DNA of 64,000 nt, taken from Pedobacter sp. ISL-64 (GTDB lineage: Bacteria; Bacteroidota; Bacteroidia; Sphingobacteriales; Sphingobacteriaceae). The notes beneath the pieces were generated by a model. It was not told where the DNA came from and ran no database searches. It saw only the letters and a program-made list of their open reading frames with translations. Position numbers and translations under genes: made by a program. The DNA lies in NCBI RefSeq assembly GCF_018613605.1, contig NZ_JAGGPU010000006.1, positions 230,411 to 294,410 on the forward strand, in the 5' to 3' direction. This document shows positions 44,358 through 54,200 of this stretch, in pieces; the first letter of the stretch is position 1; each line of letters begins with the position of its first letter.

Positions 44358-45245
44358 ATGTCAAGCTCATCAAATTCTACCCCATTAGACGTGACAGTAA
44401 GTCCGTCAAATCCGCTGTACATCACGGACACTAACAATCAGTTCGGAACAGTAACCGTTTTACCTGGCGGACAAATTTTTGTCCAGACAACAGGTAAAAT
44501 TTCTATTGCTGTCCTAATCAAATCAACTACTAGCGCTGCGAAAGTATTAGCCGCGCAACAAGCCACCGGCGACATCAACATTCTTGGTGCACCAGGTACA
44601 GCGGGCACAAATGGCCAGCCAGGCGGAAGCGGCCAGAATGGCGTTGCTGGTCAGAACGCAAGTTGCAACTGGGCTTCCGGATGTAACGACGGTTCTAATG
44701 GTACTAGTGGTGCCCTTGCTGGTAATGGTGGTAATGCCAGTGTTGGCGGCAACGGCGGCGATTCTCCCGCTACTACCATGAACATTGGTAAAGTTATCGG
44801 TACTTTCTCTGTTGTAGGCGGAGGCGGCAATGGTGGCGATGGCGGAAGCGGTGGTAATGGCGGCAATGGTGGTAGTGGTGGCAATGGTGGTAATGGCAGC
44901 AGTTCAGGAGCTTATTCCCGTGGTGGCTATAACGGCGGTAACGGCGGTAACGGTGGAGCCGGAGGAAACGGAGCTAATGGTGGCAATGGTGGTAATGGTA
45001 ATGTAATCAATATCACTTACGGAAGTGTGGATCCTGGCTCTCAGCTTATTGGCCATCCTATAGCTGGTCTTCCTGGTAATGGAGGCAGCGGCGGTGTTGG
45101 CGGCACAGGCGGCTCAGCCGGTACTGGCGGCTCATCAGGTGGCGCAAACGGAACACCAGGAAATACTGGTTCAAATGGCACATCCGGTTCAACAGGCAGC
45201 AATACGGGTCAGACTCCACAGATCAATATTCAACAAGGTGGTTAA
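44358..45245 (+). CDS. Glycine-rich repeat protein
   Basis: 295 residues without signal peptide or membrane segment. Residues 1-70 form a compact non-repetitive domain (DVTVSPSNPLYITDTNNQFG; TVTVLPGGQIFVQTTGKISI). From about 76 the chain is low-complexity GGN/GGS/GxN repeats with a few collagen-like triplets (GAPGTAGTNGQPGG), a CNWASGCNDG segment with two Cys, and a short island PATTMNIGKVIGTFSVVGGG. It may be a fibrous or matrix-like protein, or a substrate of the oxygenases in the cluster. First gene of the GC-rich cluster; a weak terminator (45300-45337) separates it from the next gene. Confidence 0.75.
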   Translation: MSSSSNSTPLDVTVSPSNPLYITDTNNQFGTVTVLPGGQIFVQTTGKISIAVLIKSTTSAAKVLAAQQATGDINILGAPGTAGTNGQPGGSGQNGVAGQNASCNWASGCNDGSNGTSGALAGNGGNASVGGNGGDSPATTMNIGKVIGTFSVVGGGGNGGDGGSGGNGGNGGSGGNGGNGSSSGAYSRGGYNGGNGGNGGAGGNGANGGNGGNGNVINITYGSVDPGSQLIGHPIAGLPGNGGSGGVGGTGGSAGTGGSSGGANGTPGNTGSNGTSGSTGSNTGQTPQINIQQGG

Positions 45246-45299
45246 TTCGTAATTTACGATTGTAACATTCTTCGTTTGCAATCGCAATTTAAACTATTC

Positions 45300-45340
45300 A
45301 AACCCCGCGGCTGATGTTCAAATCAACTGTGGGGTTTATA
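45300..45340 (+). terminator. Hairpin after glycine-rich gene
   Basis: AAACCCC (45300-45306) pairs with GGGGTTT (45331-45337), extended by GC/GT, with a long loop. Possible partial terminator. Confidence 0.55.
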
Positions 45341-45392
45341 AGCTCCTAAACCAAAATCTAATTTATCCTGTTCTCTCAACCTTAAAACTTAT

Positions 45393-47357
45393 ATGATTCG
45401 TAGTGTACGCCTCGGCCAAAAAGTTCAACGGCTTATTTCGCTTGCTGAGCGACTCCAACCTGCGGCTAACGCTTTAACAGATAGCTGTTACCAGCTTCTT
45501 GATTCTGATTCTGGTTCTGAAGATTTTATTACCGGCGCTTCATGCCTGAACAACGACGGTTCACCATTACAGCTTTGCCTTACAACTTCCGGCAAAGGAA
45601 CATCGCTCCGCGTTATTGGCGATCCAGGCGCATTTCATACTGCCACTGAATCACGTTATCATTCATCCATCAAAACACTTAGGCATGCTATTGACAGCAG
45701 CGGAAGCAGTGACCTGAAAGCAGTTGCTGAAAAGACTATTGAAATGTTATTGCCAAAAAATAAGGATGACCGCACCATTTACAAACAAGGATTCGTATGG
45801 ATTGGCACGAGCCCGCAACAGGCTGGAATTGCTTTCTACCTGGAAATGGCACCCCTTAGCGAGGAAAAAGGATGGAATACTGTAACCGCCTGGCTCAAAG
45901 CAATTTTACCTTCGGCCAATGATGCAATAACCATAATAAATAAATTAAAGGAACACTGTATTGTTGCAAGTGCGGGATTGGAAGGGAGCACGCTTGAAAA
46001 TTCAAGGGCGAAGATCTACTTCCGGATGCGCGAGACTACAGACTTTCAGCATTTAGGGATCGACCTGTTTTCATCTCAAGAAATGAAAGATTTCCTTGCC
46101 ATTTCAACAGAAAAATATAAAACAGATTTGAATGGGTTGGTGATGAGTATTGGCTTTAATCTCCTAACCGGGGCTCATGCCGACGTAAAAGCAGACTTGT
46201 GTGGCCATTGCCTCAGATATACTTCTGACGAATGGTCATCGATTATTAGCCAATTAACAACGCGATTTTTACTTACGCCTGTAGATACCGGCATGATGCT
46301 GAACTGTCAGGAATACCAGATAGCTTTCATTGGGTTTGGACTAACCACGGATCAAAAACCAAGGTTGAATCTATACCTAAAGCATGATGTACAAAACGGT
46401 ATGCCGGAATCAGATGAAATATGGGGAGCGCTCAAAGATTCGATGCGGTACCTCCTATCGGTTCAAAACGAAAATGGCAGCTGGGACGATTATCACTTGC
46501 CTGTAGGTACATCAGACCAATGGGTTACCGCATATGCAGCACAGGCACTGGCCCAGTATGGCAAAAAAAGCGGCAATAACGAAGCTATTAATGCTGCAAC
46601 CAAAGCTGCCAGCTGGCTAGCCGAAAAAAGAAGTTATCATTCCGGATGGGGATTCAATGCCATGACAGGACCTGATGCAGACTCAACTGCAATGGCTGTT
46701 GCATTATTCGATGAACTTGCACTTCCCGTTGCAGCGGCTGACCGTTTATTTTTCCGGGAACACTGGCGGGAAGATGATTGTATTGCCACTTATACCGAAC
46801 CTGATGCATGGGCCACAGGTCATTGGGATGTTACTCCCTGGGGTTATCACGGAATGTCTACGGAAGATAGGACCACGTTTCTTGATCCGTTTCAAAAAGC
46901 TTTACACACCCACCGGATGGACAACGGCTTTTGGCGTTCCTACTGGTGGCGAAACCCCTATTACAGTACATTCATAACGTTGGAAGTACTGGATCGCTTG
47001 GGCCTACAGGAACCGCTGGACACTTATGAATATGATGTATCTTCTATTCAGATAGACAATGCTTTTGATCTTGCCTGTTATATCGGTATTGAATGCATCA
47101 GAGGTTATGCTGATGAAAAAATAGGCACTCATCTTCGCACCTTGCTCAACTGGCAGGCACACAATGGGCAGTGGTATGGTTCGGCAAATCTCCGCGTGAC
47201 AGATAACTTCTGTTACGAGCCCTGGAACAATCCTTCGGGAACATACTACGAAGACAAGAGGTCCATTATTACAACTGCAACTATCATGCGGGTACTTTCG
47301 AAAATTATTCCAACAAAAGCACCACACAACAGCAGCGTTATATATAACTGGATGTGA
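45393..47357 (+). CDS. Putative ABBA-prenyltransferase-like / terpene-cyclase-like fusion
   Basis: 654 residues, soluble. The C-terminal part (about 340-650) looks like an alpha-alpha toroid of the squalene-hopene/oxidosqualene cyclase and prenyltransferase type: LSVQNENGSWDDYHLPVG (358-364 = QNENGSW, a QW-like motif), WVTAYAAQALAQYG, and DADSTAMA with Asp428-x-Asp430, resembling the DxDD-type acid of class II cyclases but with Ser at the third position. The N-terminal 340 residues contain AKIYFRMRE and RLNLYLKH separated by beta-rich sequence, suggestive of the K/R-x-Y phosphate-binding strands of ABBA aromatic prenyltransferases. Twenty-six bases before the PhyH gene. Toroid call is moderate, ABBA call weak. 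Confidence 0.55.
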   Translation: MIRSVRLGQKVQRLISLAERLQPAANALTDSCYQLLDSDSGSEDFITGASCLNNDGSPLQLCLTTSGKGTSLRVIGDPGAFHTATESRYHSSIKTLRHAIDSSGSSDLKAVAEKTIEMLLPKNKDDRTIYKQGFVWIGTSPQQAGIAFYLEMAPLSEEKGWNTVTAWLKAILPSANDAITIINKLKEHCIVASAGLEGSTLENSRAKIYFRMRETTDFQHLGIDLFSSQEMKDFLAISTEKYKTDLNGLVMSIGFNLLTGAHADVKADLCGHCLRYTSDEWSSIISQLTTRFLLTPVDTGMMLNCQEYQIAFIGFGLTTDQKPRLNLYLKHDVQNGMPESDEIWGALKDSMRYLLSVQNENGSWDDYHLPVGTSDQWVTAYAAQALAQYGKKSGNNEAINAATKAASWLAEKRSYHSGWGFNAMTGPDADSTAMAVALFDELALPVAAADRLFFREHWREDDCIATYTEPDAWATGHWDVTPWGYHGMSTEDRTTFLDPFQKALHTHRMDNGFWRSYWWRNPYYSTFITLEVLDRLGLQEPLDTYEYDVSSIQIDNAFDLACYIGIECIRGYADEKIGTHLRTLLNWQAHNGQWYGSANLRVTDNFCYEPWNNPSGTYYEDKRSIITTATIMRVLSKIIPTKAPHNSSVIYNWM

Positions 47358-47383
47358 TTTTCATTTTTTTAATCCAATAAACT

Positions 47384-48208
47384 ATGGCACAAAATGTATT
47401 CGTTGACCAAAAATATAATGCAACTTTCCAGGAGCAGGGATATTTGGTTTTGGATCTTCTTAGCACAAAAGATATAGCAGACTTAAAGTCGGTTTTTACA
47501 GCCGTTGAGGTGCAACATACGTTTGATATTGTCGCTTCTGTGGTACTTCAGGATATTGAAATGCGGCGTTTCATCCATCAAAACATCTTACCGGTTTTTG
47601 AACGGAGCCTGCTTCCTGCACTAAATGAATATAAATTTGTTTTAGGGAGCTTCGTGGCCAAGCGCGCAGACTCAGAATATGGTAAGTTCCCGCTGCATCA
47701 GGATCCCACTTTTGTAGAAGAAGAAAATCACACAGGACTTAGTATCTGGTGCCCGCTCGTTGACGTAGATAAAACCAATGGCTGCCTTGGCGTTTTACCT
47801 GGAAGCCATCGCTTAAAAAATCTTTACCGTTCACCTACCATGCTGCCTTATCCCGAATGGATAGACACTATTGAAGCCGGACACATGCATTACATTCCTA
47901 TGAAGGCTGGACAAGTGTTATTCATGAATACGAGAGCAATCCATGGCTCACCGCCCAATTTAAGCATGGCCATCAGACCCGTAGCCGCAGGTGTGGCTAT
48001 ACCAGCCCATTTACCGCTGCTTTGTTGTCATGTAGACGAAGAGGCAGACCCCGCACAAACAAGTGTATTCCATGTTCCTGATGACTTCTATCTGAGACAT
48101 ATGATGACAACCCTGCCCAAAGAAGGAACCTGTTTTAGAACCCTTCCAAAACAAATAGAACAACTTTCCCTAGAAAAGATAGAGAAACAGTTTACTGTTT
48201 TGAATTAA
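47384..48208 (+). CDS. Phytanoyl-CoA dioxygenase (PhyH)-family Fe(II)/2OG oxygenase
   Basis: 274 residues. Iron ligands of the double-stranded beta-helix are visible: His105-x-Asp107 in PLHQDPTFVEE and distal His187 in NTRAIHGSPPN, followed by an Arg (AIRPVAAG) for 2-oxoglutarate. LSIWCPLVDVDKTNGCLGVL and PGSHR are family hallmarks. PhyH enzymes hydroxylate or halogenate small molecules and tailor many natural products. It directly follows the terpene-cyclase-like gene by 26 bases, so hydroxylation of the same product is plausible. Substrate unknown. Confidence 0.93.
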   Translation: MAQNVFVDQKYNATFQEQGYLVLDLLSTKDIADLKSVFTAVEVQHTFDIVASVVLQDIEMRRFIHQNILPVFERSLLPALNEYKFVLGSFVAKRADSEYGKFPLHQDPTFVEEENHTGLSIWCPLVDVDKTNGCLGVLPGSHRLKNLYRSPTMLPYPEWIDTIEAGHMHYIPMKAGQVLFMNTRAIHGSPPNLSMAIRPVAAGVAIPAHLPLLCCHVDEEADPAQTSVFHVPDDFYLRHMMTTLPKEGTCFRTLPKQIEQLSLEKIEKQFTVLN

Positions 48209-48290
48209 AATACTAAGTCTACATTTTTTAGCCAAATAACGCATCTCCAACTTCAATCACTAAAAGTTCTCAAATAAAATCCAACCTGTT

Positions 48291-51200
48291 ATGTCTACTA
48301 AACCATCAAATAATGGCAGCGGTGCTGCTCAATCTGAAGTGCCTGCATTACACTCTTTTGAGTTTGATAAAACGGCAATAGGCAACATTAAAAGCAGCGT
48401 CAATAAATTTCGCGGCTGTGTATCAATGCCATTGGATCTGATGACTTTACCGGGGCTCGAAGGCCTTGATGTAAAGCTATCTGTTCTTTATTCCAGCAAT
48501 ATAAAAAACAATTTAAATACCTGGAATACAGAGGCTCCTACAGGCATCCTTGGGTTGGGCTGGCAGATGCCTATTGAAATGATTACAGTAGACAAAGGAG
48601 GAAGTGCATCGGTAACGTCTGACACCTACTACCTGGTCTCCGGAGGCAGCTCCAACCCAATGGTAAAAACCGGTGAAACCGTAAGCGGCAACTGGATATT
48701 TCAACTGCGGAATTTTCAGTTTTGGTCAGTACAGTATAATCCTGCACTAAAGATTTGGATCATTATAAAAGAAGACGGGTTCACCTACACTTATGGCGCG
48801 GGAAACGATACCGCTTCAAATGCAACCCAATGGGGTATAAGCTGGGGAAACTGGATCGGTTCCAGTAATGTTGGCGCAACCCAGGTGCTCTATCCCACGT
48901 CCTGGAATCTCGCATCCATTGTAACGCCAATGGGCAATTCAGTTAACTATCAATACATAAACGTAGCACAGAAATTAATTTCCTCCGGACTTGCGTATAC
49001 ACAGGCCTCTTATTTGGGAAAGGTAATTGACAGCTATGGCCGGGTCATTACTTTGAATTATGGAAATAAATTCGGCATCCTTAATCCTGGTAGTGCAAGC
49101 GACGGCACTCCAATTGTCGAATACCAGCCATTACATACCCAGATAGCGCCCCCCTCTCCCAACGCCTATCAAGACAGGTATGAAACCTATTTTTTAGATT
49201 CTGTCGACGTGGCAGATGCAGATGGCAACCCACTCTCGGGTATGAAGTTCACCTACGAATTCATCAATAATACGGCATCATCAGACAGCAATTATTCATT
49301 GATGTACAAACGGTGTCTCCAGTCGGTGTTTCAGTACACAAATAACGGCGAAACACTTCCGGCAATGAATTTTGAATATTTCCCGACAAATCCGTCCAGC
49401 ATCAACCCTGGCGCCCTAAGTGCCGTTGTATATCCCGAAGGCGGCAAAGCGTCATTTGAATACAAGGCACAAACCATAACATCTACTAATTCATCAAAAA
49501 AAGTACAACTGCAAAATCCGATCACCGGCAGTATTCCCCGAGTTTGGTTTGGTTCCAATTACGTTGTATTCACTTACCAGAGCAGCAACCAGGTACAGGT
49601 AAAAATCCAATCGTGGAATGGACAATGGGTTAACCAAACCATCAGCATTAGTAAGACTGTAGCGACCGGTAGCCTGATGGTACAAACAGCGGAAAATTTC
49701 TTCGCGCTTTCCCTCCGCAATAGTTCCACAGGCAACGATGAATTGTACCTGTTCCGTAACGATGACGCAGGACAGGACTTAAAATTCGGAAACTGGGTTA
49801 TGTACAATAATCAGCCTTTCGTGCTTACCGTAAAGGCCAATTCAAAAGCTCAGTCCGTTTTTGTTGGAGGAGACAGTTTTGTAATGGCTTATAACACCGA
49901 TTATACCACCACCCGGGTACAGGGATTTTCGTATAACTGGCAGGATGGAATGTGGAACGGGAACGGATCTCCGCTGTTGCCAAATTCTTCTGATTGTGTA
50001 CTGGCTGCCATTACCGCAGCTCAGAATTTTTATGCAGTGTCCTGTTATCTCCCGAGTTCCCAACAACTGAAAAATTATCTGTTTTACCGCGCTTTAGATG
50101 GCACATGGAACGCCGGCAGTACATGGACTTTAAGCAATATCGATATAGTAGTGGATCAGCCAACCAATATGGCCTTCCTCGCCGTAAGCCCCACGCCAAG
50201 CTCATTGGTACTTACATTTGCTACAACTACTACCGATACGGCTATTAATTATAGCCTTAGATTATTTAACTGGAACGAGAATTTCTTTGTCCTGAACACG
50301 TCATCACCAGGCACTGTTGATTTGTCTTCTCCAATAGTAAGCGGAAATTTACTCTATCAAATATTCCAGACATCTATTGTTGGATCCACCGTAAATAATA
50401 ATCTCGCACTGTTGCGGGATGCAGGCGGCGATCAAAGTTATGGCTCGGTTTGGAATCAGAAAAGCTTTTCCTCTCCTGGCGCTACAATTGGTTTGAACAT
50501 GGCCACTGGTGAGGATATATCCATTCTATCTCCTGCCAGCGGTTCTGCAGCAAATCAATGGGCAGCGTTCAATCCCAATGCCGGCTCATGGTCTATTTTG
50601 TCAAATGTACCATCCGGGACTAACCCGAGTATTTCGGGGGATTATATGACGGTTGGAAAAACCGTTTATTTCCGCGGCACAGACGGCAGATGGCGGGCAT
50701 TACCAACACAACTCGGCAGTTTCAATTATCCGCAAAGTCTCCAAAACCGGGGTCCGAGATTTATTAGCTACCAGGATGCCAGCGACAATACAGCATCGTC
50801 CTACGTAGCAGCTTTAAAAAATGGAAATGCACAAGTGCCGCAAAAGCTGAATAATGTAAAATCATATGTACCCGATGGCACCGCCGGGACACTGTTGGTT
50901 GCCGGCCGCTTTCTGGTCACCTATCCTTCGTCTGCAGCTTCTTTCGATGCGAGCCCGACAATGGATTTATGGAACCTGGATGAAGTTAATTTCAATCAAT
51001 CGGTGACGGATACACCCGTGGCATACCTTGTGATTGAGGATCAGTACGACACCACACAAAGTTTTACACAATCCTACTACTACAACAACTCCCCCGAATC
51101 TCAAATTGTTTACAATGCCTTAATGGGCGTGGCGCAGTATCCACTGGTAATTGTAGTTCCCGGTGTTAAAGAGAAAGTTGCCTTACCAACATCCACACCA

Positions 51201-54200
51201 GAAGGAAGCAGTCAGTTTTATTATTCCAACGGACTGGCTCAGCAATCGACGCTTTATCCTTCCGGTGGGCTCCAGAATTTTCAGAATATTCTTAATGGAA
51301 TTCAACTGGGCCAAAAAGATTTTGCAAACGACGGCAGTCTCGTATCGTCGCAGCTGAATTACTGGACCGTCTATCCAAAAGATGTTTCCGGTAAATATCT
51401 TTTAGGCGGATATGCACGTTGCGAAAAGACGGCCAATATGAAAGATGGCATTGTACAATGGTCAACAGGCACTTATGACAAGACAACCGGCGTATTATTA
51501 TCTCAGGAGAAATCTTATTATGATGAAGACGGTGTGCAGAAAAATCTCCGCATAGAAACCTTATACGCTTACCAGGTTCCGGCATATGCTGCTTCGTTCA
51601 ACAAGCTGCACATGTTCTCTACAGTGGCTATGACAACCCAAAGTGTAGCGCCGGCAGATAATAGTTCAAGGAATTATGTGAAGAGCCAGGCGACCATTTT
51701 CCGTAACTGGGCGAACAGTACCGTGAACACCGATTGTACTGGTGCCGGTTCGTGCAAACTGGCTGCTTATCAAATTTTTGACTGGACGACGCCAGGCACT
51801 GTGGCACCACAATTCCCATCCGACACGCAGACGGCTGCATGGCAATTAAAGACTAAAATCATTTCCAGATCAGGTACCGGTAACCTCATAACAGAGCAGA
51901 TAGATGGCAATGGACTTGTTTCGTCATTCATTTACGATAAAAACCAGCAGTCATTAGTTGCCAAATTTCCAAATGGCAGTCTATCGGGAAATGAAGTGAG
52001 CTATTATGGTTTTGAAACTTACGAAACGCCAATTGGCTGGGTAATTGGATCTGGTGGGACTGTTGTTCCTAATAGCCAAAATACCGTGGTGGATGCCCAT
52101 ACAGGCACTAATAGCTTAAGCATTACAGCCGGAAGCACCGGCGCAGCAGGCGTGCAAGGCTCATTTACCCCTATCCGCCAGGATCAGCAATATATATTTT
52201 CTGCCTGGGTTAAAAAACCCTCAACATTTAACAATAGCGCCGGTAATGCCTCCTGGCAAATATCGGTTGCCGGCGGCACCCCGTCTGTTCTCAACTTCCC
52301 CGATACCGTTGGTCAGTGGGTGTATGTATCCCAATTAATTGATCTTCCCAACCCGAAGGGCACTGCGCAGATTACAATTATTTGTGAAAATGCGAATACA
52401 TCCTGCAACGTGCTTGTAGATAATCTGCGGTTCACACCATTGGCATGTACCTTCGAGGCTTACAGCTATAATAACACTTTAGAACAGCCTACAGCCATAC
52501 TTGGCGCAAATGGCGAAATAAGCCGTAAAGTATTGGACAGTTTCCAGCAGCAAATTTTATCCACCAATGCGGCAGACAGGACTTCAAAAATTCAAAATGG
52601 TTACTTGTCCCGTAGTGGAAACCTGGGGGTATTTGCGCCCACAAACCCTAATTCTTCACTTACTATTACCGGGACCAATGGCGGCGAGCTCACCGAATTT
52701 ACACATGGCCCAGAATGGTCGTCCGTATGGCAGCAAGGAGCCGGCAACTGGAGTGTAACTGGAACCGTCCTTACGCAGCAATCAGCTGGCACAGCAGGCT
52801 CGCTCACATATGCCGACGGTAATTTGACCTCAGATTATGCGTTGGATGTTGAATTCAATCTGCTCGAAACGCCTGATGCGCCATTGGGAATCCACCTGGG
52901 ATCGGTACTTACCATTCAGTGGAATCCGCAATTAACTTCCTGGCAATTGCTGGATTCGACTGGAGCAAACGTGCTGCCTGCTGTGGATGCACGCGCATTT
53001 AACCTTCCCCAGAATCCGTTTGCAGCCCAGCTTGATGCAGGTACCTTGTCTGCTGCTCTTTGCATTGCATTTAATAATGCCGGCTTCCTGCTTCCTGCAA
53101 CATCTACTATCAGCACAGGCGCTGCCACGGGCAAAGGCTGGACGATTACCAGTCCCGACAACGCTTACCGTTATGCGCTGAAACTGGATGGCGCTAATAT
53201 AGCAGTATATACCATGAACAAGCAGTGGACATTGCTTGCCGGCCAGTCAACCGCTGTTTTCTGGGCAGATGGAAAAATGATTTTCAGCTATACAGCATCT
53301 GCTAATTTTTCTGGTGTACCCACCATTTTCTTTGGCAACAAGGCAGCCATTTCACAAATCGCTACAGCAGTAACACCAATGGCTGCTATCTCATTCGACG
53401 ATGCAAATGGCAAAAATATCCAGGCGCAGCAATATGCTGGCTCACAAATGGTGGTTGGTCAGCTGGTGTCCGACAATCTGGGCAGAATGGCCATAAGGAC
53501 GAAACAGGCATACATTTCTCCCCAACAAAACCCAATGTTTAGCTACTGCAGCGATTTTGCCGCCATGAACTGGACTGCAGGAACCATGACAGGCCTAGTG
53601 AGTACGGCCTACCCTGCTGATAATGGTTACCCATTTGCAAGGCAAACATTTGAAACATCTCCACTTGCCCGAGTAGTCCAGGAAAGTGTACCTGGCGAAG
53701 ATTTCAGCGTAAATGGTGGCAAATGCACCTATACGAGTTATAGTGCTGTAGCCGGCCAGCCGGGAGTTATGATTTATTCGAAAAAGACAACAACGAATCC
53801 CAACGGCAACGTTTTCTACGAGGTAAGCACATTGCTTGATCAGGTGATCCAAAATGTGTCTGCTAACGGCACCGAAATCAGAAATGAGACCGGCTTTGAT
53901 GATGCTGGCAACCCAACAATTGTCCGCTCTCCAAACTATTTCAACCCACCTGCCAATTCTGTGCAAAACGATTGGGTGACACTACAGACTTTTGATTATT
54001 TAAACCAGCTACTCACACTGAAGCAAGGAACGAATGCGCCAGCTACATTTATCTATGACCAGGCTGGGAATATTCGCTTTAAACAGGATCCGCAGGGAGC
54101 AGCAGACGGAAATTTCATTTATATAAAATATGATCTCCTCTCCCGCCCAGTTGAAACCGGCTACATTGCGGGAACCTGGAACCAACAACAGTTGCAGCAA

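Noticed and set aside
44812..45000. CRISPR or DNA tandem array suggested by repeated GGTGGTAATGGC
   Set aside because: The repeats are in frame and encode GGN units of the glycine-rich protein; there are no spacers.
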